A DNA stretch of 64,000 bases. It comes from Burkholderiales bacterium UBA2463 (lineage in GTDB: Bacteria; Pseudomonadota; Gammaproteobacteria; Burkholderiales; Burkholderiaceae_A). The DNA lies in the NCBI GenBank assembly GCA_002342295.1, contig DDPR01000006.1, forward strand, positions 139,449 through 203,448, given 5' to 3'. Shown here piece after piece: positions 1 to 9,164 of the stretch. Every line of letters starts with the position of its first letter. The stretch's first letter is position 1. Position numbers and translations under genes: made by a program. The notes under the pieces were generated by a model, which was given only the letters and a program-made list of their open reading frames with translations, was not told where the DNA came from and did not search any database.

Positions 1-93
1 CAATCAGTTTTCCAGAGAACTGCAACTCGGAGGCGGACTCGGAGTCTTGTGGCACGCGACCAGTCGGGCTGTTAGCTGCGCTTCTGCGTGACT

Positions 94-121
94 TTGACAA
101 TTGCGATATTCCCGTTAAAGT
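94..121 (+). promoter_or_regulatory. Promoter of tRNA-Leu
   Basis: A perfect -35 box TTGACA (94-99) is followed after 16 bases by TAAAGT (116-121), which matches four of six -10 positions. Transcription would begin near 128, about 25 bases before the mature tRNA end. The spacing and the position just upstream of a tRNA make this a good sigma-70 promoter candidate. Bases 1-93 show no gene I can support. Confidence 0.6.
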
Positions 122-152
122 GACCGACCTGCGAAGGGCCCGCCCCTTCTAT

Positions 153-239
153 GCCCAGATGGCGGAATTGGTAGACGCACTAGGTTCAGGTCCTAGCGGT
201 GGCAACACTGTGGAGGTTCGAGTCCTCTTCTGGGCACCA
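153..239 (+). tRNA. tRNA-Leu (anticodon CAG), CCA encoded
   Basis: The 87-base cloverleaf has the acceptor pair GCCCAGA/TCTGGGC, discriminator A and an encoded CCA. The anticodon stem CTAGG/CCTAG encloses the loop TTCAGGT, giving anticodon CAG, which reads CTG. The long variable arm expected of a class II tRNA is present, and the T arm has GGTTCGAGTCC. It ends 5 bases from the stop codon of purA, which runs in the opposite direction. Confidence 0.97.
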
Positions 240-244
240 TCATC

Positions 245-1564
245 TCATCCGTCTGCAAACGGATGCTCCATCAGAATTGTTTCGTCCCGATCGGGGCCGG
301 TCGAGATCATGGCAATCGGAGCCCCGACCAACTCCGAGAGTCGCATCAGATATCGCTGCGCCTCAGACGGCAGATCCGCCCAACGTCGCAGACCCGCGGT
401 CGATCCATCCCATCCGGGCCAGGTCTCGTAGATCGGCCGACAGGTCTCAACGGCATCGGCCCCAAAGGGCAAAACCTCCAGCGGACCCTCGGGTGACTCG
501 TAGCCAATGCACATCCGAATCTCGCTGAGCCCATCGAGTACATCGAGCTTGGTAATGCACAGGCCCGAGACGCCATTGATCTGGATAGACCGCCGAAGGG
601 CGGCCGCATCAAACCATCCGCACCGACGAGGACGCCCCGTCACGGAGCCGAACTCATTGCCTTTTTTGGCCAGGTGCTCCCCGGTGGCGTCATGGAGCTC
701 GGATGGAAAAGGGCCCGCACCCACCCGAGTCGCATAAGCCTTCGTCAGGCCGAGCACGTAGTCAATCTTGCCCGGACCAATGCCTGCGCCCGCACCGACC
801 GCGCCGGCCACGCAGTTACTGCTCGTGACAAAGGGGTATGTGCCGTGATCCACGTCGAGCAAGGTGCCTTGCGCGCCCTCAAAAAGAAGTCGGTGGCCCC
901 GAGCCATCTCGCGCTCAAGCAGCGTGGGAACGTCGGCCGAGAGCGCGAGAAGTCTTGGCGCAATGGCCATGAGCGCATCGAAAGTCTCGGACTCAGAGAC
1001 TGCCCGCGCGCCAAGCAGGCCACACAAAACATGGTTGTGAAGCCGGTGTAGATCTGTGAGCTTCTCGCGCAACTGGCCTGGGTTTTTCAGGTCGAGTAGA
1101 CGAACGGCACGGCGGCCCACCTTGTCTTCATAGGCGGGGCCAATTCCACGCCCCGTTGTTCCAATCTTGCCCTCACCCTTGGCTGCCTCTCGCGCCTGAT
1201 CGAGGGCCACATGGACAGGCAAGATCAGTGGGCAGGCGAGGCTTACACGCAGTCGGGGCTCCACCGAGAGGCCACCCGACTGAAGCTCATCAATTTCCGA
1301 GAGCAGAGCGGTTGGGGAGAGCACCACGCCGTTGCCGATGTAGCAGGTGACTTGCGGATGGAGAATGCCCGAGGGAATCAGGCGCAAAACGGTCTTCTTT
1401 CCGTTCACGACCAGCGTATGGCCCGCGTTGTGTCCGCCCTGGAAACGAACAACACCGTGCACGTCTTCCGTGAGCCAGTCGACGATCTTTCCTTTGCCCT
1501 CATCGCCCCACTGGGTTCCAACGATCACCACATTGCGTCTCGAGCGGCTCATAGCGTGTTCCAC
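245..1564 (-). CDS. purA: Adenylosuccinate synthetase
   Basis: PurA joins IMP and aspartate using GTP to give adenylosuccinate, the first committed step from IMP to AMP, in the cytosol. The N-terminal P-loop GTQWGDEGKGK lies near residues 16-26, the IMP/aspartate loop GTTGRGIGPAYEDK follows, and the C-terminal guanine motif STGPDRDE is present. At 439 residues it has the family length. The start chosen is GTG at 1564, with GAGGA 9 bases upstream; an internal ATG at 1552 lacks a well-spaced ribosome site. It follows hisZ by 12 bases and is the last gene of the leftward housekeeping series. Confidence 0.97.
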   Translation of the reverse strand: MEHAMSRSRRNVVIVGTQWGDEGKGKIVDWLTEDVHGVVRFQGGHNAGHTLVVNGKKTVLRLIPSGILHPQVTCYIGNGVVLSPTALLSEIDELQSGGLSVEPRLRVSLACPLILPVHVALDQAREAAKGEGKIGTTGRGIGPAYEDKVGRRAVRLLDLKNPGQLREKLTDLHRLHNHVLCGLLGARAVSESETFDALMAIAPRLLALSADVPTLLEREMARGHRLLFEGAQGTLLDVDHGTYPFVTSSNCVAGAVGAGAGIGPGKIDYVLGLTKAYATRVGAGPFPSELHDATGEHLAKKGNEFGSVTGRPRRCGWFDAAALRRSIQINGVSGLCITKLDVLDGLSEIRMCIGYESPEGPLEVLPFGADAVETCRPIYETWPGWDGSTAGLRRWADLPSEAQRYLMRLSELVGAPIAMISTGPDRDETILMEHPFADG

Positions 1565-1576
1565 AGACTGAAGTCC

Positions 1577-2761
1577 TCAGTTCATTGAAGAGGAAGGGGC
1601 CGGGGCCACCTGCCAAAGACCGGAGGTGCGGACCATTCGAGGCCCCGACCACTCGCGAAACTCGGACTCCGGAAGAAAGACGACCGCGCGACCTTGCGCG
1701 CGAGCATGGGCCACAGCCTCGTGAAGCTCTGCGTCGCCTTCCCAAGGCGCGGCAACGGGCAACTCCCCCGCATGGCTTGGAACTGAGAGCGCAGAAAGGG
1801 CGCGCAGCTCTAAGCTAAAGCCAGTGGCAGCGCGGCTACGACCAAAGGCCTCTCCCATGCCGTCGTAGCGGCCCCCCCGGACCAGTGCGTCCGGATAGCC
1901 CGAGACAAAGGCCGAGAACATGATGCCGTTGTGATAACGCCACCCCTGGAGGTCTGCAAGGTCAATCGTGATCTGGCAGTGCGGGTGACGCGAATAGAGC
2001 GCCGACTGCGCAACACGCTCGAGCCGATTCAGACTGGCGAGAACCGCATCGGTCTTTGGGAGCACCCTGCGGGCGCGATCAAGCACGCCTTCAGCACCCG
2101 TAACGGGTCCGTAGAGCGAGACCAGCTCTTGCAGGGCCGAGCGCGTGGCTGGTCGCAGCGCTTCACAGGCTCGATCTAGGCGCGGCCTGTCTTTGCTCTG
2201 GAGCGCAGAGAGGAGCTCGCCCTCGACGGCCGTAACGCCGGAATCCCCCGAACAGAGTGCGGCAAAAATAGCGCGGTCCGTCAGGTTGATGTGGACATTC
2301 TGAAGCCCTGCCGCATCCAGCGAGGCCAGGGCGAGCTCCTGAATTTCGAGATCCGCATCGAGGCCCTCGTGGCCAAAGAGCTCACAGCCGACCTGAAGGG
2401 GCTCCCGAGAGGAGAGAAGACCTGCCGGCAGCGCATGAATGGCGGGGGCCGCATAGCAAAGGCGCGACACACCGGATTGGCCCAGCAGGTGGGCATCCAC
2501 GCGGGCTGCCTGAGGCGTGATGTCTGCCCGCAGGCTCAGCTGGCGGCCAGAGAGCGGGTCCGTGAGTCGAAAACTTCTACGATCCAGATCGTCAGCGCCC
2601 TGTACGCGAAGCGACTCGACGTATTCCAGGAGGGGCGGTTGAAAGAGCGCGTAGCCGTACAGGCCATAGAGATCAATGAGCCGACGCCGAAGACGCTCGA
2701 CTTGGAGCGCTTCTGCGGGCAGTTGGTCTGACGTGTGATCGGGTAAGAGCCAGGCGGGCAT
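1577..2761 (-). CDS. hisZ: ATP phosphoribosyltransferase regulatory subunit HisZ
   Basis: HisZ is a catalytically dead relative of histidyl-tRNA synthetase. It binds the short form of HisG and confers histidine feedback control on the first step of histidine synthesis. The 394-residue product has the class II synthetase-like core, with FRLTDPLSGRQLSLRAD near residues 64-80 and a motif-3-like GGRYDGMGEAFGR toward the C terminus. It shows only weak similarity to the true HisS encoded at 9804-11135. Its place between hflC and purA is the usual arrangement in Burkholderiales. Confidence 0.93.
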   Translation of the reverse strand: MPAWLLPDHTSDQLPAEALQVERLRRRLIDLYGLYGYALFQPPLLEYVESLRVQGADDLDRRSFRLTDPLSGRQLSLRADITPQAARVDAHLLGQSGVSRLCYAAPAIHALPAGLLSSREPLQVGCELFGHEGLDADLEIQELALASLDAAGLQNVHINLTDRAIFAALCSGDSGVTAVEGELLSALQSKDRPRLDRACEALRPATRSALQELVSLYGPVTGAEGVLDRARRVLPKTDAVLASLNRLERVAQSALYSRHPHCQITIDLADLQGWRYHNGIMFSAFVSGYPDALVRGGRYDGMGEAFGRSRAATGFSLELRALSALSVPSHAGELPVAAPWEGDAELHEAVAHARAQGRAVVFLPESEFREWSGPRMVRTSGLWQVAPAPSSSMN

Positions 2762-2792
2762 AGCCCGGATTATCCGGTAGTTTGAAGACCGC

Positions 2793-3668
2793 TTACTTCT
2801 TGCCAGCCTGGCCGCGGAAATATCGGAAAAAATCCGACTGTGGGTCCGCTACGATGACGTCCGAGGACTTTGAGAAACTCTGACGGTAGGCCTGAAGACT
2901 GCGGTAGAAGGCCGCGAATTCGGGGTTTTGACCGAAGGCCGACGCATAGCTCGCACTCGCTTTTGCATCGCCATCTCCTTTGATGATCTGAGCCTTCTGA
3001 TAGGCGCGCGCCAACGTGCCCTCGCGCTGACGATCGGCATTGGCACGAATCTTCTCGGCCTCGGCAGAACCCTGAGAGCGGCGCTCACTGGCAATGGCCT
3101 TGCGCTCGGACTCCATTCTCCGAAAAACGGAGTCTCGAATCTCATCTGCAAAATCGACTCGGCGCAGGCGGACATCGACAATCTCGACCCCAATCTGTTT
3201 GGCATCCTCAGAGACCCTTGCCAGAATGCCCTCCATCACTTTCTCCCGCGCACCCGAAACCACCTGGGCGACGGTACGAGTCGCAATCTCGTTGTTCAGA
3301 CCATCTCGAAGGGCCCGAGAGATGCGGTCCTCCGCACTCGACATACGACCGGCCACGCTGGTGTAGAAGACCTTGGGGTCATGGACACGCCACTTCACGT
3401 AGGTATCGACCACCACATTCTTTTTCTCGCTGGTGATGAATCGATCAGCATCCGGGGTGTCGAGGGTGAGGATGCGCTTTTCGATGAAGACGACATTTTG
3501 AAAAGGTGGCGGCATCTTCAGGTAGAGGCCAGGCTCGGCGACCACACGCTTAATCTCTCCCAGGGCAAAGACAAGGCCGTACTGCCTCTGGTCCACCACA
3601 AACACGCAGGAGCTCACGACCAAGACGGCCAAGAGCGCCCCAACAATCGCTGGCAGAACGCGGTTCAT
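2793..3668 (-). CDS. hflC: HflC, FtsH protease modulator (SPFH/band 7 protein)
   Basis: HflC forms with HflK a large membrane-anchored complex on the periplasmic side that surrounds the FtsH protease and tunes its turnover of membrane proteins. The 291-residue protein starts with one signal-anchor helix (residues about 5-25) followed by an SPFH/band 7 domain with VVDTYVKWRV and the helix-rich ERKAIASERRSQGSAEAEK region. The ATG follows the hflK stop codon with no spacer (TAGATG), so translation is probably coupled. Length is normal for the family. Confidence 0.95.
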   Translation of the reverse strand: MNRVLPAIVGALLAVLVVSSCVFVVDQRQYGLVFALGEIKRVVAEPGLYLKMPPPFQNVVFIEKRILTLDTPDADRFITSEKKNVVVDTYVKWRVHDPKVFYTSVAGRMSSAEDRISRALRDGLNNEIATRTVAQVVSGAREKVMEGILARVSEDAKQIGVEIVDVRLRRVDFADEIRDSVFRRMESERKAIASERRSQGSAEAEKIRANADRQREGTLARAYQKAQIIKGDGDAKASASYASAFGQNPEFAAFYRSLQAYRQSFSKSSDVIVADPQSDFFRYFRGQAGKK

Positions 3669-5042
3669 CTATCGACCCTCCCTGAATCGATCCCTCAGAC
3701 TCGGGACTGGCTTGGCTGGCTCGGGTGCCGCAGCGGGCGCGGGCGCCGGCGGGGCACTGGGCTGGGGCTGGCCGGCGGGAGCAGCCCCCGCTGCCGGTGC
3801 CGTTTGACTGGCCTGGTTCGCCGTCTGCGCAATGATCTTGTCAAGCGGCAGATACAGCAGATTGCTGTTTGACTTTGACTCCACCATAACCTTGCTCACA
3901 TTGGAGAAGATCTCCTGCATGGTTTCAATGTAGAGGCGCTCGCGCGTCACAGCAGGGGCTTTGTTGTACTCCGCAACGACGCGACGGAAGCGCTCTGCGT
4001 CACCCTGGGCCTGCGCAGTGACTCGCTCACGGTAGCCCTCCGCCTCTTCAACGAGACGGTCTGCTGCCCCCCGCGCGCGCGGAATGACATCGTTGGCATA
4101 GGCCTGGCCCTCGTTCTTGAGTCGCTCGGCGTCTTGCGCGGCCTTGATGGCATCGTCAAAGGCGGCCTGAACCTCCTCGGGGGGCTGAACGTTTTGAATG
4201 TTGAGGTTCACAAGCGAAATGCCGGCTCCATAGCGATCCGCGATTCGCTGCGCGATGAGGAGGGCCTCACGGCCAATGGCCTCTTTGTTCTCGTAGAGCA
4301 CTGCATCAGAAAGGCTGCGGCCCACGACCTCTCGCATCGCCGTCTCGGCCGCCTGGGTCACGATCTCGTCGGGCCTCACGTTGTTAAAGAGATAGTCCTC
4401 TGGCCTGCTGACCCGATACTGGACGGCAAACTGCATGTCGATCATGTTTTCGTCTTTGGTCAGCATGAGCGAATCACGCTTCTTGCCCGAGCGCTCGCCC
4501 CTGAAGCCGACGGTAGCCTGACGAAGCTGGGCAATGTTCACCGTCTCGTGGCTCTCGATGGGGTAGGGCAGTCGCCAGTTAAAGCCCGCTCCCGATGCGT
4601 ACTGGTACTGACCGAAGCGAAGGATGAGGGCGGTCTGTCCCTCTTGGACGATATAGAAGCCAGAGGCAAGCCAGAGCAGGGCTGCCACACCCAGCGCCAC
4701 CACGAAGACGCCGCGCGACGCCTTAAAGGAAGGCATATTGGGCCCAGAGGGCGTCTTGCCCCAGGGGTTTCGGGGTCCCCCCCCGTTTCCTGAGCCCCTC
4801 TTGCCGCCAAACAGTCCACTGAGTTTGCGGTTGAAGTCACGCCAGACCTCATCAAGGTCCGGAGGTTCAGCAGCACTTGGCCTCTGGTCTCTGCCCTGCT
4901 GAGGGCGAGAGGGTGTTGGGCGGTCGGTGTCGGGCTGCGCCTTGCCGGCCTCGTCGGGCTTGGCCTCGGCTGGTTTCTCATCCGATGATCGTCCCCAGCG
5001 AGGGTCACCGATCGAGAGAAGGCGCTGAACGAAAGTTTTCAT
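3669..5042 (-). CDS. hflK: HflK, FtsH protease modulator
   Basis: HflK is the partner of HflC in the FtsH-regulating complex. From the ATG at 5042 the product is 457 residues: a charged and glycine-rich N-terminal tail with the family's DPRWGRSS motif, one transmembrane helix (FVVALGVAALLWLASGFYIV), an SPFH domain with LMLTKDENMIDMQFAVQYRV, and a proline/alanine-rich C-terminal tail. A TTG nine codons upstream also keeps the frame but lies inside hflX, so the ATG is preferred. The gene starts 7 bases after the hflX stop. Confidence 0.95.
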   Translation of the reverse strand: MKTFVQRLLSIGDPRWGRSSDEKPAEAKPDEAGKAQPDTDRPTPSRPQQGRDQRPSAAEPPDLDEVWRDFNRKLSGLFGGKRGSGNGGGPRNPWGKTPSGPNMPSFKASRGVFVVALGVAALLWLASGFYIVQEGQTALILRFGQYQYASGAGFNWRLPYPIESHETVNIAQLRQATVGFRGERSGKKRDSLMLTKDENMIDMQFAVQYRVSRPEDYLFNNVRPDEIVTQAAETAMREVVGRSLSDAVLYENKEAIGREALLIAQRIADRYGAGISLVNLNIQNVQPPEEVQAAFDDAIKAAQDAERLKNEGQAYANDVIPRARGAADRLVEEAEGYRERVTAQAQGDAERFRRVVAEYNKAPAVTRERLYIETMQEIFSNVSKVMVESKSNSNLLYLPLDKIIAQTANQASQTAPAAGAAPAGQPQPSAPPAPAPAAAPEPAKPVPSLRDRFREGR

Positions 5043-5049
5043 GGATACG

Positions 5050-6174
5050 TTAGAGGAGTGATCTCGCAAGGGCCAGGTCTTTTCCCAGCAGGCCGTCGGC
5101 TGGGGTTGCCTCGGGTGGAGGTGGATACTCCTCCCACCCAGCGGTTAGGACGGCCTCCCGAAGCAGGTCCATTCCTGAGCCATCTAGCGCGCTTACCCAG
5201 ACGCTGTGGATCCTACCATGGGCATCTCGCTCGAACCGTTCGGGGCGGCGAATGCGGTCGATCTTGTTGAACACCTCAATGCGGGGCACCTCGGCTGCGC
5301 CGATCTCTTGAAGCACCTGCTCCACTGCTCGTTTTTGGGCGGGATGCTCAGGGTCCGACGCATCAACCACGTGGAGCAACAAATCGGCCTGCGCCGCCTC
5401 TTGAAGAGTTGAACGAAACGCGGCCACCAGCGTGTGGGGCAAGGCTTTGATGAACCCCACAGTGTCAGACAGCACCATGAATCGCTCGGGGGCTAGAAAG
5501 ACTCGTCGGCTGGTGGTATCGAGCGTGGCAAAGAGCTGGTCCGCCGCATACACCCCGGCTCGCGTGAGGGCATTGAACAGGGTGGACTTGCCCGCATTGG
5601 TGTAACCGACCAGGGACACAGTGAGCGCACCGGAGCGCTCTCGAGCGCGGCGCCGAGTCTGACGCTGCTTCTCAGCCAGCGCCAAACGCTGACGAAGTTG
5701 GCGAACCCGCGCACCAATGAGTCGTCGATCGGTCTCAAGCTGGGTCTCTCCCGGGCCTCGAAGACCGATGCCCCCCTTTTGGCGCTCCAGGTGCGTCCAA
5801 CCGCGGACGAGACGGGCGGCAAGGTAGTTCAACTGGGCAAGCTCCACCTGGAGCTTGCCTTCATGGGTTCGCGCTCGAAGCGCGAAAATATCCAAGATAA
5901 GGGCGACGCGGTCGATGACACGTCGGCCCACAAGCTGGGTGAGATTTCGTTGCTGACCGGGCGAGAGCTCGTGATCGAAGATCACCAGCTCCACCCGATC
6001 GTTGAGGCAGGCTGCTCGAATCTCCTCGGCCTTCCCAGAGCCCACAAAGAGTGCCGGGTCGGGTCGGTCTCTGCGGCCCGTCACGACCCCGACGACATCG
6101 GCTCCAGCCGACCGGGCGAGCTCCTGAATTTCTTGAAGATCCGGGGGGCCGCCCGACCCGAGCTGCATGGCCAC
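5050..6174 (-). CDS. hflX: GTPase HflX
   Basis: HflX is a ribosome-binding GTPase that helps split stalled or heat-damaged ribosomes. The 374-residue product has the HflX N-terminal domain (ALFVGSGKAEEI, GPGETQLETDRR), a coiled linker rich in R/Q, and the G domain with the P-loop GYTNAGKSTLFN, DTVGF and NKID. The start is uncertain. GTG at 6174 is the only ordinary start codon, but family-like sequence (RTLLVAMQLG) continues upstream of it, and the open frame runs back past the hfq stop with only CTG as a candidate. It lies directly downstream of hfq, as usual. Confidence 0.92.
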   Translation of the reverse strand: MAMQLGSGGPPDLQEIQELARSAGADVVGVVTGRRDRPDPALFVGSGKAEEIRAACLNDRVELVIFDHELSPGQQRNLTQLVGRRVIDRVALILDIFALRARTHEGKLQVELAQLNYLAARLVRGWTHLERQKGGIGLRGPGETQLETDRRLIGARVRQLRQRLALAEKQRQTRRRARERSGALTVSLVGYTNAGKSTLFNALTRAGVYAADQLFATLDTTSRRVFLAPERFMVLSDTVGFIKALPHTLVAAFRSTLQEAAQADLLLHVVDASDPEHPAQKRAVEQVLQEIGAAEVPRIEVFNKIDRIRRPERFERDAHGRIHSVWVSALDGSGMDLLREAVLTAGWEEYPPPPEATPADGLLGKDLALARSLL

Positions 6175-6266
6175 AAGAAGCGTTCGCGGCCGATCGGAGA
6201 GGGAGCCCTCGTCTAGAGATGGGGAGGCAAAGCTGCCGAGGTCGCTCAGGCGCGTAGTCTCGCTGT

Positions 6267-6506
6267 TTAAGAGGCCTCAGAGTCGAGCGTGAAGTCGACC
6301 ACCCGAGAGGGCACGATGGTCGAGATGGCGTGCTTGTAAACCATCTGCGTCACCGTGTTCTTCAGTAAGACCACGTATTGATCAAAGGACTCGATATGGC
6401 CTTGCAGCTTGATGCCATTGACAAGATAGACCGAGACCGACACGTGCTCTTTGCGAAGCGTGTTGAGGAAGGGATCTTGAAGGGCCTGGCCTTTGTTCTG
6501 GGACAT
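6267..6506 (-). CDS. hfq: RNA chaperone Hfq
   Basis: Hfq is a hexameric RNA-binding protein that pairs small RNAs with messengers. The 79-residue protein has the Sm1 motif (GIKLQGHIESFDQYVVLL) and the Sm2 signature YKHAISTIVPS, with the proximal-face residues Q8, F42 and K56/H57 at about the expected places. ATG at 6506 is preceded by GGAG at 8 bases. The acidic C-terminal tail is short, as is normal in betaproteobacteria. It lies between der and hflX, the standard order. Confidence 0.98.
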   Translation of the reverse strand: MSQNKGQALQDPFLNTLRKEHVSVSVYLVNGIKLQGHIESFDQYVVLLKNTVTQMVYKHAISTIVPSRVVDFTLDSEAS

Positions 6507-6585
6507 GACTGCGCTCCGTGTTCTTGTTGTTATCGGATGACTTCTAGGCAGACCGAACTATACGCGCGGCTCACGGGCTTAGAGG

Positions 6586-7950
6586 TCATTCCTTCGGTGC
6601 ATAAGGGTTTTTTGAGACCTTCCACTCGATCCGCAGGGGCGTGCCCTCCAGGTCGAAGACCTCTCGAAACTGTCCCTCCAGGTAGCGCTTGTAGACGTCG
6701 CTCACCTGATCCAGCGAGTTGCCATGCACCACAATAATGGGCGGATTCTGTCCGCCTTGGTGTGCATATCGCAGCTTGGGACGAACATTGCCCCGCCTTG
6801 GGGGCTGCTGCCGCTCCACCGCCTCTCGCAGGCATCGTGTGAGTTTTGGGGTGGAGAGCTTGCGCGTGGCCGCCGCGTAAGCCGCAAGCACGGAACGCAT
6901 AAGCGCATCGACTCCGTGGCCATTGAGGGCGGAGATGAAGTGAAACTTCGCCCACGATAAAAAAGGAAGCTTGCGACCGAGGTGACGCTTCACATCCTCT
7001 CTCTGAATGGAGTCCAGGCCGTCCCACTTGTTCACGCCGACCACCAAAGCCCTGCCCGACTCCAGGACGAAACCAGCAATGTGGGCGTCCTGATCAGAGA
7101 TGTCTTGCTGGGCATCGAGCAGCAGAATGACGACATGGGCGGACTCGATGGCCTGAAGGGTCTTGATCACCGAGAACTTTTCCACGGCCTCAAAGACCCG
7201 ACCCTTTCGGCGCAGGCCTGCTGTATCGATGAGCCGATAGAGCGTGCCTTGACGTTCAAACGGAATCTCAATGGCATCTCGAGTTGTTCCCGGCATGTCG
7301 AAGGCGATGACACGCTCTTCGCCAAGCAGGGTGTTGACGAGTGTGGACTTGCCCACATTGGGCCGACCGACAATCGCGACCCGCAAGCCCGTCAAGGGCA
7401 GGCCTTGCTCGTTGCGCGGCTCCTCCAGGTCTGTCGGCTGCACCCCTGCCTCTGGAACGTGCGACAAGGCCTCTTCGAGGAGAACAAAGACCCCATCGCC
7501 ATGCGCTCCAGAAATAGGCAGAGGGGTGCCCAGCCCCAACTCGTAGAACTCTGCCGTTCGACCTTCCAGCGTGAGGCCCTCGAGCTTGTTCACAGCAATC
7601 ACAGTGGGTCGGCCCGTCTTCCTGAGCTGCTGTGCAATCTGAAGGTCCTGCGGTGCCACGCCCAGCCGGCCATCCACCATGAAGATCACCACATCAGACT
7701 CAGCAACCGCCTGCAGAGTCTGTTTGGCCATCTGCGCAAGAATGCCGTCCTTCGCAACGGGCTCAAACCCGCCGGTGTCAACGACCAAGTAAGGCCGCGG
7801 CCCGAGTCGGCCCTCACCAAAGTGCCGATCACGAGTCAGGCCTGGCATGTCCGCGACCAGAGCATCGCGCGAGCGTGTCAGCCGATTAAAGAGTGTGGAC
7901 TTTCCTACGTTGGGGCGCCCCACCAACGCGACGACCGGCTTAGAGGACAT
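6586..7950 (-). CDS. der: Ribosome biogenesis GTPase Der (EngA)
   Basis: Der is an essential GTPase for maturation of the 50S ribosomal subunit. Two tandem G domains are clear, with P-loops GRPNVGKSTLFN (residues 11-22) and GRPNVGKSTLVN (195-206), DTGG and DTAG switch II motifs, and NKLEG and NKWDG specificity motifs. A KH-like domain ends the protein (RPKLRYAHQGGQNPP). The 454-residue length is typical. It begins 14 bases after bamB in the same leftward series. Confidence 0.97.
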   Translation of the reverse strand: MSSKPVVALVGRPNVGKSTLFNRLTRSRDALVADMPGLTRDRHFGEGRLGPRPYLVVDTGGFEPVAKDGILAQMAKQTLQAVAESDVVIFMVDGRLGVAPQDLQIAQQLRKTGRPTVIAVNKLEGLTLEGRTAEFYELGLGTPLPISGAHGDGVFVLLEEALSHVPEAGVQPTDLEEPRNEQGLPLTGLRVAIVGRPNVGKSTLVNTLLGEERVIAFDMPGTTRDAIEIPFERQGTLYRLIDTAGLRRKGRVFEAVEKFSVIKTLQAIESAHVVILLLDAQQDISDQDAHIAGFVLESGRALVVGVNKWDGLDSIQREDVKRHLGRKLPFLSWAKFHFISALNGHGVDALMRSVLAAYAAATRKLSTPKLTRCLREAVERQQPPRRGNVRPKLRYAHQGGQNPPIIVVHGNSLDQVSDVYKRYLEGQFREVFDLEGTPLRIEWKVSKNPYAPKE

Positions 7951-7964
7951 GAAGGCCGAGGCCC

Positions 7965-9164
7965 TTAAGGCCGCAGAAGATTCAGGCGCCCGCCCTCGGT
8001 CTGAACAAGAAGGCCAGCGCGGGTGAGCACCATGGCACCCGAGGGGCGTCCACCATCCAGACGCTGTCGTGCAATGAGCTTGCCATCCTCCCGAGAGAGG
8101 CCGTGAAGATAGCCATCCATATCTGCCACCCAGATTGCTCGATCCATGCTGATGGGAGCGGTCAAGCGCCGCAGAAAGAGGGTGTCGTTGCTCCAGAGCG
8201 CGTCGCCCGTCTTGCGATTGAAGGCAAGGACACGGCTGCTTGAGTCAACTGCTGCGACGATGGACTGGTCGACGGCCGGAGGCTGGGCCACCGGCGTTGT
8301 CTTCTGCCACAGCGAGCGGCCCGAGTCCAGAGCCAGGCAACTCAGCTGGGTCTGGTAGGCCGACACACAGACCGCATCCCCTTCAATTGAGGGACTGCCC
8401 ATCAAATCACTCATGCGCTCCACCTCATTGCTGCCTCGAGGGACCGCGACTTGCGCCTCCCAGCGCACCCCACCGGTCACAGCGCTCAAATAGAGGAGTC
8501 GGCCGCCGGGCAGATTCACCAGGAGGTCTCCAGGGCCAAGAGATTCACGAGAGATGTCTTCGTCTGCGGATGGCATGGCACGAAGACCGGACTGACCATG
8601 CAGCACCAGCGCCGGAAGCGTTCTCTGCACCACCCAGGCGCGTCGGCCGGATTCAATATCCCAGCCGACGAGTCGATTGTCAGCCAGACGCACCACGACC
8701 CGACCGCCACTGAGCATGGGTCGCTCAAGGGCAACACCACCAGCCGCGACCTTCCATCGAATCGCGCCTTTTGCATCGATGAGGACCAGGTCGCCGGGCT
8801 CCGTGACCACAGCGAAGAGGCCCTCGGAGACCCCACCGCCTGAACCCACGCCCGCAACAATCGGTGCACCGACGGAGACGGACCAACGCTGAGCGCCGGA
8901 GCTTAGGTCAAAGGCACGCACGGTTCCGCTCGCGTTCGCAGCAACGGCCAAACCATCTGAGACCGCGGGCGTGAAAGAGCCGAGTCCTGCATTCGAAGTC
9001 GGCGTCCGGCCAGAGTCCGAAGACCAGACAGTCTTCAGGGTGAGGGAGACCGGTCCCGACGGAACTGAGGCTGGCTGGGCCTTGCGAGCGCTCGAGCACC
9101 CCAGGAGCGAGACGGAGGCCAGAAGGGCCGCCAGCGTTGAAGTCAAAAGGAGGGAGCGTTTCAT
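7965..9164 (-). CDS. bamB: Outer membrane assembly lipoprotein BamB
   Basis: BamB is the beta-propeller lipoprotein of the BAM complex that inserts beta-barrel proteins into the outer membrane. A lipoprotein signal ends with the lipobox SLLGC (cysteine 23). The rest consists of PQQ-like repeats with recurring W/G blades (GWDIESGRRAWVVQ, FNRKTGDALWS). Length is 399 residues, as expected. The ATG overlaps the stop of the upstream yfgM-type gene by ATGA, indicating coupled translation, and der follows. Confidence 0.95.
   Translation of the reverse strand: MKRSLLLTSTLAALLASVSLLGCSSARKAQPASVPSGPVSLTLKTVWSSDSGRTPTSNAGLGSFTPAVSDGLAVAANASGTVRAFDLSSGAQRWSVSVGAPIVAGVGSGGGVSEGLFAVVTEPGDLVLIDAKGAIRWKVAAGGVALERPMLSGGRVVVRLADNRLVGWDIESGRRAWVVQRTLPALVLHGQSGLRAMPSADEDISRESLGPGDLLVNLPGGRLLYLSAVTGGVRWEAQVAVPRGSNEVERMSDLMGSPSIEGDAVCVSAYQTQLSCLALDSGRSLWQKTTPVAQPPAVDQSIVAAVDSSSRVLAFNRKTGDALWSNDTLFLRRLTAPISMDRAIWVADMDGYLHGLSREDGKLIARQRLDGGRPSGAMVLTRAGLLVQTEGGRLNLLRP

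Noticed and set aside
246..265. Hairpin CATCCGT/ACGGATG as a terminator for tRNA-Leu or purA
   Set aside because: No T run follows on either strand and it lies within the last purA codons.
3..431. Open rightward frame from the left edge through tRNA-Leu
   Set aside because: It reads straight through a complete tRNA and antisense to purA, with no ribosome site or recognisable domain; chance openness in GC-rich DNA.
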